Origin: Gryganskiella cystojenkinii
Taxonomy: Eukaryota; Mortierellomycota; Mortierellomycetes; Mortierellales; Mortierellaceae
Assembly (NCBI GenBank): GCA_015852425.1
Contig: JAAAIG010000207.1
Coordinates: 1 to 49,058 of the forward strand
Length of the DNA: 49,058 nucleotides
Reading direction: 5' to 3'
In this document: piece after piece, positions 21,970 to 31,922 of the stretch
How the letters are laid out: each line of letters begins with the position of its first letter
How positions within the stretch are numbered: the stretch's first letter is position 1
Notes under the pieces: generated by a model
Told to the model about the DNA's origin: nothing
The model's database searches: none
What the model saw: only the letters and a program-made list of their open reading frames with translations
Made by a program: the position numbers and the translations under genes

Positions 21970-23173
21970 ATGTCACTTCAACAGCAAAAGGCGCTCGCCG
22001 CTGGATTCCACAGTCGGAAAAGGGCCATTCTCGTCGCTCTCAATTCCGACACCCCTGACAAGTCACCCAAGGGCTATGTCGATGAACCTCTCTTGCCATT
22101 GATCATCCTCATCAACAACCACCCAGACTATGTCACCACCTCGTCCTGTTCCGGCCGCATCTGCACCTATCTCGAAGGCATGGAAGAAAACGAAGAAAAT
22201 GGAGAGCAAGAACACGCTACCATTGAGGAATCCGAAGAGCAAGACGTGAAAGGATACGCGGAGAACACGTCTCTGGCCGCAGTCGAGGCGGCCAAGAGAG
22301 CAAAAGGAGGTCAATGGCTCTATGTTAGTCACGACCCAGTCGAGTGGCCCTCGTTCGAGGATCAGAAGAGCGCCGAGCGGAAATGGATTCTAGAGACTCT
22401 TTTTGGGCCCGAGGCCCATCGAGTTGTTGTGATGAAGGATGACATGGAGGCCGACGAGGAGAAGGACCATCGTGGACAAGAACCTGAGACCGTCGATATC
22501 GCCAAGGCTCAATTGGTCTACTTCAAGTTTGAACCTATGGTACGAAAAGAGAAAGATACGGCGATATGACTTACTGAGAAACGACGTTGTCTATGAGACT
22601 CACCTTTTTTTTTGTGTATGTGTGTATTTTTAGATCTTGCACATCGAATCCTCGACGCCAGCGGCAGCCAAGGTCTTTTTGAACCACTCTCTATTTTCTG
22701 GATACCGCAACTCTGGAATCTTGCCCTCGGCCAAACGGACCATGCTCGCGATCCGGAGTACATTGAAACTGGATGCACCTATAGCGTATGTTATACCCTC
22801 ATCATCAATGGCGGATTCGACAACACCCAAGATTCAACTGATGGTCACCTTGTCTTATCTTCGAGTTTTGATCCGTTTGAGCAATGACAAGTTCACGTCG
22901 AATGTGGCTCAGATGGCGAGGTTTGAGGCCAGACTGAAGGAGCATCTCTTGAAGAGCGGAACCGTCGAGGGCGAATACGTCCCTGTCGAGTCCACCTCAC
23001 AAAAGATTGGAGATCAGGGTGCCTGGGAGGACAAAGACGCACGAAGGGAAAGAAAGCGGAGGGAGGGACTGGAAAAGAAGAAGGCTGCAGCAGCTGTCGT
23101 GGCTGCTGCTGCTGCTCTGCAAGCGGAAACTGCCGAGCAAGTTATTGAACAAACGACATCAAATGATATGTAA
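21970..23173 (+). CDS. tRNA wybutosine-synthesizing protein 3 (TYW3)
   Basis: SAM-dependent methyltransferase of the wybutosine pathway that modifies G37 of tRNA-Phe. Model: 21970-22539 and 22634-23173, 369 aa. Visible: FHSRKRAILVALNSDTPDKSPKGYVDE, the family motif TTSSCSGRI, GGQWLYVSHDP, VYFKFEPMILHIESS across the exon junction, GYRNSGI and the IRSTLKLDAPI strand. Between SGRI and the methyltransferase core there is an acidic insert. The C-terminus is an extension with a basic helix (RRERKRREGLEKKK) and an alanine-rich run (AAAAVVAAAAAL). The in-frame stretch around 22785 could look like a short intron, but its ends are in different phases, so exon 2 is read through. Confidence 0.92.
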
Positions 23174-23326
23174 AATATAAATAATAAATCGATCCTCATA
23201 TGCATATACTATTACAATCCACCGCAGCACGCAGCATTTGATCCTTTAGTAATTTCATACTCATTCTCAGAGAGATCTCGCATATTGCATTGTTCATTGC
23301 GGTGACTTTGAGCTAACTGGACGTGA

Positions 23327-23723
23327 TCACTCTGGGATTTTTGCGCAATGTCCTCCTATATCACTAATCTTTGGATCGATGTCTACACACCGCAAGCCGA
23401 CTGCACAAATGTTGGGAGTGATGGAATGACTATCACATACTTCGCCTGGGCCTCGGTAACAAATGTCGCATCCAGCAACCCCAAACTTGAATGAACCGTA
23501 GGCGCACTGGCCTGGATGAGCACAGTCGTACAGCTGCAATTCAAAACAAAATAATAATTTTAGTCGTTGAGAAGAGAAGAAACGGGGGTATTCTTCTTTG
23601 TTTTCTTTTTCCTTTTCTTTAAGATCCACTTACACTATTCGCATTGACCTCAATTTGTCCAGGACCGGCGATCAACAAAAGTGTAATGAGGACGCCAATA
23701 ATGGTAGGAATACGAGGAAACAT
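23327..23723 (-). CDS. Small secreted 8-cysteine protein, IGFBP-like pattern
   Basis: 98 aa from two exons (minus): 23723-23634 and 23533-23327. Exon 1 encodes a clear signal peptide (MFPRIPTIIGVLITLLLIAG, cleavage near residue 20-28); exon 2 encodes the mature domain with eight cysteines. The order CDICYRGPGEVCD...CAVGLRCV resembles the C-x-x-C, G-E-x-C, C-x-x-G-L-x-C arrangement of IGF-binding-protein N-terminal modules. That is a pattern match only, and homology is unproved. The intron has good sites (AGT|GTAAGT, TTGCAG|CTG). Candidate secreted or cell-wall protein. Its ATG directly follows the stop of an uncertain ORF (23724-24077). Confidence 0.7.
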
Positions 23724-24077
23724 TTATGTGAGGGTTACCGAAGTAATAGGAAAGAGGATGGAAAGAACAGTGGGATCATAAGGGATGTGTTGACACTTGA
23801 TATCTATTGTCGCTTCATCAGTCAGTTCCAGTTCGACATAATGTCCTCGTCTGGAATCATACTGGAACTGATCCATTTTCTTGAGGAACCCCTCTTCCCA
23901 CGTCTCTTGGACTGCAAAGTATGGGATACTACGAACCAAGGGGCAGAATAATTTTTTGAGAGGCGGCACATCAAGGGTTTGGGAATCAAGAACAACATGT
24001 CTGCGTTTAGCTCCTGCTCCTGGCGTCGACAATAACCCAACGCGGTCATTGGGGAGAGTCTGCATAGTAACAGACAC
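23724..24077 (-). CDS. Uncertain 117-aa ORF
   Basis: Uninterrupted reading frame (MSVTMQTLPNDRVGLLSTPG... ending ILFPITSVTLT). No domain recognised. Composition is protein-like and AT-rich TATA-like sequence lies about 30-60 nt upstream (CCATATAATT, CCATAAAAAGG). Against it: the stop touches the ATG of the secreted-protein gene on the same strand, leaving no room for separate transcription units. It may be the leader of that gene, an upstream ORF, or chance. Confidence 0.3.
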   Translation of the reverse strand: MSVTMQTLPNDRVGLLSTPGAGAKRRHVVLDSQTLDVPPLKKLFCPLVRSIPYFAVQETWEEGFLKKMDQFQYDSRRGHYVELELTDEATIDIKCQHIPYDPTVLSILFPITSVTLT

Positions 24078-24142
24078 GAAGCATGTGCCTCCTTTTTATG
24101 GATATCGTCCGAGAATTATATGGTGGTGATGCTCTTGGAACC

Positions 24143-24178
24143 AAAAAAAAAAAAAAACCCCCCCCCCCTCAAAAAAAA
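24143..24178. repeat. Homopolymer cluster
   Basis: About 15 A, then 10 C, then TC and 8 A in a row. Assembly length here may be unreliable. Lies between two genes. Confidence 0.8.
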
Positions 24179-24396
24179 GTCTTCAAGGAAGAGAGTCCAC
24201 CTGCCCCCGGTCGAGGATGTTTTATCTGGTCAAAAGAAACTGCAACTAAATCGTCTAAGGTTAATTTAATTTTAGTTAGGAGTTGTATGGCGCAGTCACA
24301 ACCAACAAACAACACATGAAAGAAACAAAAGAGCCATGTGCTCCTGATAGCTACTGTATCTGCATTCCTCCTCACTTTCACTCATCCTCTGCCACC

Positions 24397-27239
24397 ATGG
24401 AGATTCTCAAAGGCTCATTCGAGGATACCCTGCCTTTGCTCCAAAAGGCCATCGCCGAATGCGACTTTGTTGCCATGGACACTGAAATGACAGGTAACAA
24501 CAACCAACTCTGTCTGTTAAACAAATGGTCGCGCGTTGTTCATAAGTGCCCTGTATTTCTATCCTGCCACCCTTCTTTGCAAATACCTAACATTATATCT
24601 CTCCTTTATTCTCCGTAGGATTGGCGTTGCCCCAAAACATTCCTCGGGATCAGGACAGTCTGGCGACACGATACTCCAAAGTGTCCAAGAGCGCATCGAG
24701 TTTTTTAGTGATCCAACTCGGTATCTGTACTTTTACCTGGTCCGATACCCTGGCAGGATATGAGGCGCGTCCTTTCAACTTTCCTTGTTTCCCCTCCAGT
24801 GCAGACGAAGCCAAGGCCGGTGAGCGGTTCTTTCAATGTCAGAGCACAAGTCTCGAGTTTCTGATCAACAACGGCTTTGACTTTAACAAGTGGATCAAAC
24901 ATGGTATCCCGTACTTGACGCGACCCGAGGAAGAGGCTTACTTGATTCGAAAGACCGAGAAGGAGGCCCAGAGAGCTGCTACAAACGAGACATCGAGAGA
25001 TATTCCCATTGATGACCGTAACCGTGGATTCTTTACCACCACCATGTAAGCAAAGTGAAGCCGTTTTTGGACACACCCTTCTAAATGACGGTCTGATATT
25101 ACTATTGGTAAACTTACCTAGTACATTTTGTCCGTGTCGTGTTTTATTTTTGTTTGTTTGTTTGTTCAAATGGACTAGTGACCAAATCAAGGACTGGCTC
25201 CAGAACTCATCGGAACCAACTCTCACCATCCAGGCCAACAACAGTTTCTTCCGTCGACTCGTCCATCAATTGATCCGCACCGAATTCAACGACAACCTCC
25301 ATGTGACCTCCCAAGCGCAACAACGGACCATGATTGTTCAACGCATGACGGATGAGATCAAGGCTGCAAAGGAACAGTCCAAGGTTGCTCAGGCACCCAA
25401 GCTGAACTTGCGACGGATCCTGGATATGATCTCGGAATCGAAGAAACCTTTGATTGGACATAATTGCTTCTTGGATCTGATGCAGATCTCGTCCCAGTTC
25501 ATGTGGGATTTGCCCTTTGAGCTCGAGGATTGGAAGAAGGCTTTGCATCGGGAATGGAACACGTAAGCTATTTAGATATATTTGGACATGATTCATCGTT
25601 TCAGGATTTATACGAATGAAGTGGTGTTGTTGTAGTAGGCTAATCATCTGTCTCAATTCCTCTCATTCACAAAAATAATCAGCATCATCGACACAAAGTA
25701 TTTGGCGATGCATCCCCTGGTCAGCCCTCATATGATCACCACCGGACTCGAGAGTGTATCTCAGTGCGTGCAACAGACACCGTTCTCGAAAGTTGGACCC
25801 AAGATCTGTAAGTCAACCATTTACCATCATGTCCTAATCATTGAATGTTTCTGGATGAATCGATAATAATACTTTTTTTTTTGTCACGAAAAGGTATGGC
25901 TGAGGGATTTGACCGCTATCCAGCCAATGCAGCTGCAGATGCTGCAGAAGCGGCCGCCGCCGAGACTGCTGCCAAGGTTGCTGCTGAAACTGCCGCTATC
26001 GCTGGGATCGCACCTGCCGCCAAGGAGACTGAGATCAAGAAAGTTGAGGTACAGGAAGGCAGCTACCATGAGGCTGGATACGACGCGTATATCACTGGAC
26101 AAGCCTTCCTCCGTCTGGCCGGTTTCATTCTGAAGGAGCGGGAACGAAAGGAAGCCCTCGAGAATGGAGATGGAATTGATACAGAAGAGCTATTGGATGG
26201 AGAGGAAGGTGGCTCGCATGCACGGAAAAGAAGAAAGGTTCAAGGCTCGGAAGAGCCTGCGACCCCTGCCGAACAGGATACCACAGTCGAGGTTACTCGA
26301 TCCGGGACTGAAAATGACGAGTCCGAGGATGGAGAGGTCGAGGAAACCGAGGTGGAAAAGGAAGAGGTCCTGAAAAGACGCAAGCATATGATCTTGGATA
26401 ACCCTACACAACTGTTCCTCGAGGACGCCCAGTTGAAAGATTGTTACAACCTCTTGCACATGATGCGGTCCGACATTGAGGTCATGAACCTTGCAGGACC
26501 TGAGGATGAACCTGAGGATCGACCCTTCAACTACTTGCTCAAGAACTTACCTGCGCATTATTCGATCTCGACCCTGTTCCATATCTTCCGACCCTTGAAC
26601 GCGCACCGTTTCAACCGCGTGGACAGTACTTCTGCCTGGATGATGATCAGTCGTTACCCTGCACCCCCAGCGACGGAACCTGGAGCCGAGCCTGTCGAAA
26701 CTTTGAGAAACTCGACCATGTTGGACGAACCCGAGGTGCCTATCCCCTTGGGACCTCTTGGCGAAGAGTTTGTATCGCCGTTGATGGTCGGCGAGACAGA
26801 ACTGGCGAACAAGGGTCGCCAAGTCGGTATGAAGTCGTTGGAGGAAGCGGCAGAGATCGAGATTGTCAGTTGGAAGACTTGGTATATTGAACGCGACGCG
26901 GTCGAGAGACAGGTCCGAGAGGCGCAAAAGGCGTTGATTTTGGAGCAAGAACAACAGCGTCAGAAGCAGGCGGAGGAGCAACAACAACAGTTTGCTCAGC
27001 AGAAGGAAATACGCGAACAACAACGTCTTCAGCAGCAGCAGCAAAAGAGGGAACAGCAACAACGCGAACAACAGCAGAAGCAAGACTCTGAAGAGACCCC
27101 AAAGCCGCAACTCAAGAGGAAACAAGATGATACTGATCTGGATTCCCGTGAGGATACTGAGGTCAAGGAGGTTGCTCCTCGGGTCATGACTACAGCGGAA
27201 GCTGTTGCCGCTTTGGAGGCTGCCCTAGACGCCGAGTAG
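24397..27239 (+). CDS. PARN: Poly(A)-specific ribonuclease, PARN family
   Basis: 3'-exonuclease that shortens poly(A) tails of mRNAs and small RNAs. Model: 24397-24493, 24619-25045, 25179-25562, 25683-25807, 25894-27239, giving 792 aa. The ATG has a full Kozak context (GCCACCATGG). DEDD catalytic residues are visible: AMDTEMTG with Asp28 and Glu30, the same positions as known for human PARN, an Asp in LIGHNCFLDLMQ, and His/Asp in YHEAGYDAYITG. The inserted R3H-like part contains SFFRRLVHQLIRTEF. Between CMAEGFDRYP and the HEAGYDAY box an Ala/Glu/Lys-rich insert of about 50 residues interrupts the nuclease fold. Downstream are an acidic linker with a basic cluster (HARKRRKV, likely NLS), an RNA-binding-like segment (YSISTLFHIFRPLNAHRF) and a Gln-rich coiled C-terminus. 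Confidence 0.93.
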
Positions 27240-27389
27240 GATCAGTAACCTTCGGCCGTTATAAAACCCCCTCCCCCGATCTATCCTGCTTTGCATTCCT
27301 TGTGTAATATAGACAAAAAAAATGTCCTCCATTTTATTCTCCAGAGATCAAAGAAAACGTATTATTATTTGCTATGCTATTGCTGGTTC

Positions 27390-30300
27390 TCAAACATTTC
27401 GTCCACTCGTCGTCCTTGTGAGCGCGACCAACTTTTCCTGTCGTTCTTTTTCAGCAAGCTGGGACTCAAACACCGTGATCAAAGAGGCCCAGGCGACGTG
27501 CCATCTTCCCAACGCATTCACGTCCAAGACCCCGTTCGGTTCAATCACCTGAACCATCCTTGCCAACGACAAGCCTTCGAGCTCGAGCTCTTGTGGGGTC
27601 ACATGCAGGATCCTAGCCATGAGTCGAGTAAACTTTAAAAAGAGTGCACCTCGATCGGGCTCCAGGCAGAGGACTTGCACCAAGAGCGAGTGGTCGACGG
27701 GTGACTGACAGCTAAAGAACTCTGGGTCAGCGGCACGTCGCTCCTCATTTATGGTGGCAGATACGCTTGAATCCAAGCCTGACCCGCAGTGAGCATTTTT
27801 TTGGTTCGGTATCAACGTTGGTCGGGTGAGTTCCACAAAGAGGAGCGTGGTCTCCTTGAGGAGCAAACCACTCATCTGTCGAAGGAGTGACTTGAGATAA
27901 CCCGTGAGCGTGACGGGCTGGAGCAAAAGGATTGGGTCCTTGTAATGCGCTGGGTCCGTTTGTTGAGAGTCATCAAGGTGCTCGTCCAGGCCGGAGTAGA
28001 CCTGTTGGTGTGGCTGAAGCTGTTGATAGGGTTGATAGGGTTTCTTGAAAAGGTTGGTCGATCCTACCGAGAGATCCTTTCCAGAGCGGACACTGCTAGG
28101 AATTGAGACGGTGCTACCATTGTTAGCACCGCCACGAGTGGTACCATTCGTCAGGCTTGTTACGGACCCAGAGACTCGGAGCGCCCTCAGATACGGAAGG
28201 ATGCCTCCATAATCCGAAATAGCCTTAACAGCACTCGCACTCGACGAAAGTCGGAACCATGTCAGCGCTTGCTCCTGGTCTGGTCTGTGGACGACACATT
28301 GTTCCAGAATCCAGAGGACTCTCAGGAACTCCAGTCGTTGCTCTTGCTCAATCCTCTCCTGAGGTTGAGGTGGGGATGTTGAAAACGTACTAGGTGACTT
28401 TTGATAATGGTGGTGATGCTGGTTTTGTTGCTGCTGCTGATACTGGTACATGGACGACAGCGAAGACGAGGAACCTGAGGGTGGGGGGATAGTCGGACTG
28501 GACGAGATCTGGAATCGTTGAGCGAGGGATTTCTTGGTTGGACTCTGAGATGCGAACGAGGACGAGGATCGAACTGAAGTAGACGAGGGAGAGGTCATTA
28601 GTCCTGGAGAATCGGATTGAAGGCGAGACCCGCAAAGGACTGAGGGCTCGTCGAGGTGCAGTCGATGCATGAATTGGTAGACACTATCGGCATTCAAGCG
28701 GCGATGACTTGAATCAAACTTGATAAGTCTGTCCAACAAAGGTTCCCAGATCTCGTGGTTTTGAAGGCCGAAATTGCGCATGTCCCTATATCCGGACGAT
28801 CTTGCTGAGATCATCAGTGCCTCAGTGTCCTGGGCTGTGAAGGGTCCCAAGCTTAGTCGAAGAGTACTCTTTCCACCTCTAACAAATGAAGGCGATTGCT
28901 CATCTACCAGATACTGGACATCCCTCAAGACCGTCCTTCTAAATTCCTTTTCGATTCCTCTGTCCGCCTCATTATTCTTGGCTTCTGCCTCGAGACTGGT
29001 CACAGTCGGATAAGTTGGATTGAGAGGTTCGAACGGTCGTTTGTTTTGAAGAATGATTTCCCTGAGTTTGGAGAGTGCTAGCTCAGGAACTGCGGTCGGG
29101 TTGTAGCCACCGCCAATATAGCTTGGAAATAATAATGTTGACATGGACCGCTCAACAGACAATCCGTTCTTTGTGGCGACAAAATTATCCTGAACCTCAA
29201 TGAGACTCTTGGCAATTCGATACAGGTGTTGATACTCGGGCTCGAGTGAAAGTGAAGGATACTCGGACCGCCACATCGCTGGAAACGAGTACATGGTACA
29301 ATCCGCATTCACGCCCGTAAGGAAGCTGACCGAGTACTCGTACAAGTCTACGAACCGGCGGCAAGCCCAGGCTCGGAGGTAAGCCTGCCGTCGCAATATA
29401 TCGACTCTCCATTTGCGTTCCTCAAAGGACCACTCCTCACTGGCAAGAATTTTCTCGTCGTCATCATAAGAGACCTTTTCGGATTTAGCTGGGTCGATGT
29501 AAGTACCATCGGTAGCAGAAGTGTTATCCGAGTCGATGCCGCCGTTGCCATCGAGGTATGTGCTACTTATAGCGTCGACTGGAGAGATACCGCTCCCATA
29601 CCGGGATTCTTTGGATCTTGAAAGTGAGAAGCCAGAGAAGGCGGAGAGGCCTCTGCTAAGGCTGCTGAAACTGTTTGCACTTCCCAGTCCTCTGATGGGA
29701 CTGTTAGATGACATGGATCCAGTTGGCGAGCGGGGCGGGGGCTGGAGAGTCAGCCGACTGCTCTGGCGTGAATCATCGGTAAAATGCATAGACCTAACTG
29801 AGGAAGCACTCGACATGGGTTCTTCTCCCTGTCTGCTCTTTGAGGAAGATGAGAGCGACTTGAGTAAAGAAGGAATATTGAAATTATCCTTGAGTCGATG
29901 GAAGGAACTGGTCTTGTTGTTTTTTGGTTTCGGTTTCTTGATCGGGTTCGAATTGGACGCGATCTTTGTGGGGGCTGCACCGGATGAGAGAGATTGGGCT
30001 CGTTGGTGTAGCGACAACAAAGGTGAAGAAGGAGAGGTCGGAGTTGTGAGTCGCGCAGATTGGGGTCCCCAGCGACTGTTGATCTTGGCACACTTGTCCA
30101 TTGCACCGCTCGCTCCACTGCCACCATAGATCTCTAGAGGTCGACGGCGTGGTCTATTGACTGGGAAGACTACGTTCCCATGGTAGGGTCCGAATTGTTG
30201 TCGGAGATCCCGCTGTTGGTTGTCCGGGTGTCCAAATGGTCGTTGAAGTTGTTCGTAAATTTCGTGCATGGCCACGAGAGCGTCGCCTATATCGCCCATG

Positions 30301-31462
30301 ACCTTTGTCTCGTAATCCGCCTTCTTTGCAATTGAGTACTTTTCGTTCTAGGTGTTTTTTGCATAATGTGGTTAGGGACTCTAGTTTGCGCAATACCTTG
30401 CCTTGAAGGCGTTGGCAGAGTTTATGCTCTTTGTTCCGAGGTTTATTTTTTTACCTTGGCATTGCCGAGATCCACCCAGGGAACACGCAGAGAGACCGTC
30501 CGAGCCTCTGCACTGGTAACAAAGGGATAGAGACTCAAAGATGCACGCATCAAAATGAGCAAAGCTGGAACAAAACGAATAGTGAGCATGAGCAAAATAG
30601 TATCACTTCAGCAGGAAACAAAACAAAAAATAACACTGTAACCATCTGCTTACAAAAGTTTAGCACCTCCGGTAACACCTTCATATCCTCCAGTTCGGGT
30701 TTCTCTGTCACTGCCTCTTCATCGGTTGAATCAGCCTCTCCAGTTACTACGACATTGGACAGAGTCGGTGTGGACGAGGAGGGAGAGAAGAGAAAGCACT
30801 CATTCATCTCGATGTCTATATCCATGTCCATGTCACCATCTTCGTCGCGGTCTCCCTGTCCAAGCTGTTGAGCGTCCACTCTGTGTGGTGCTGGAATCCC
30901 GGCCGCTGCAGCGCGTTTCTTGTTGCCTTTGGTCATCTTTTTCGGTGCAGTGATGGGAACCCACAGGCCAAAGGTCTCGTCCTCGTATCCAGTCGCGACG
31001 TCTTTGCTGTTGAGTATCCATCTCGCAAAGTTGTTCTCTTGTTCTGTAGAAGCTTCGGGGACATTTTTGACTCCCTTTGGATCAAATGCATGGTCGGCCA
31101 TCATGGCATTGTCTGTTGTTGACGGGTCCATCAGCTGGCCTCTGTGTTGGACCTTGGGTCCATTTTTCAGCCCGCTTAGAAAATCAACTTTGACCTTGTC
31201 CTCCTCTTCACCATCAGTGTCGTCGTCGTCGTCGTCGTTCTCTTCATCCCTAGTGATCGTCTTGCTCGTCGTTGACCTCAGATCAAATCTCGGCGTGGCT
31301 GTTAGTTTGCTCTACATCAAGAAAACAGGCGAATTGAGGCGCAGGGGGGTGAGTGATGGGGATTCGAGGGCGAGAGTCCAAAAGGGGGAGACAATGTAAA
31401 GTTACCGGTTTTGAGCGAGGAACGCCCCTTTTCTCTTTGCCGATATGAGATGAACGAAGCAT
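27390..31462 (-). CDS. Large protein of about 1,260 aa, function not recognised
   Basis: Model (minus): 31462-31406, 31311-30654, 30564-30455, 30347-27390; all joins keep frame. The N-terminal 240 residues are acidic and low complexity (a six-Asp run, DMDMDIDIEM) with a conserved-looking WILNSKDVATGYEDETFGLWVPI. Exon 3 gives LILMRASLSLYPFVTSAEARTV, and exon 4 opens NEKYSIAKKADYETKVMGD, which reads like a helical adaptor domain. The rest alternates Ser-rich linkers with folded segments (LRAWACRRFVDLYEYSVSFL; ILHVTPQELELEGLSLARMV). The C-terminus has a coiled stretch. Joining exon 2 to exon 3 is the weakest step: exon 2 could be the end of a separate gene, because its frame also runs on to a nearby stop. 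Confidence 0.6.
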
Positions 31463-31922
31463 TGTTTTTGTATTGTCGAATGGGTATAAAAAGTAAATAA
31501 AAAGAGGCAAAAAAGGCAGTGCCAACGCAAAGACGGGAAAAGAAGGCAATGGGATGGAGGACTTGACATGAATGAATGTAGAATGTCAACCTGATTGACC
31601 CATCCCATTCCAACCTGCCCCACACACTGAGGAAAACCGCCAACTGTCCTCACAGGTCAGTTGGAGGTTGGTCCACTTAAGAACAACGGATCGATCCATC
31701 ATCAACTTTATCTCGACAGCAACATAAAGAAACAATCGCTACGCGGTTGCCTCGCCTCAAACGTACATATAGATTCAGGGGCGAAAGGAGACTCTGTATT
31801 GTCTATCTATGATTTCTCAATTAAGGGATAATGTACAGCGGCACATGCCGATGTTTGAAATGAATGAATGCGAATATGAAAAGATACAAAAATGAAAAGA
31901 AGTGATGAAGAGGATAATGCCT
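31463..31922. other. Intergenic region
   Basis: Between the 3' end of the Sgd1 gene and the 5' end of the large gene, both on the minus strand. No gene seen. Promoter of the large gene presumably lies at 31463-31750. Confidence 0.5.

Noticed and set aside
22780..22836. Possible short intron in TYW3 exon 2
   Set aside because: GT and AG are in different phases, and reading through keeps an open frame.
29521..30129. 202-aa plus-strand ORF opposite the large unknown gene
   Set aside because: Antisense shadow; no start context or domain of its own.
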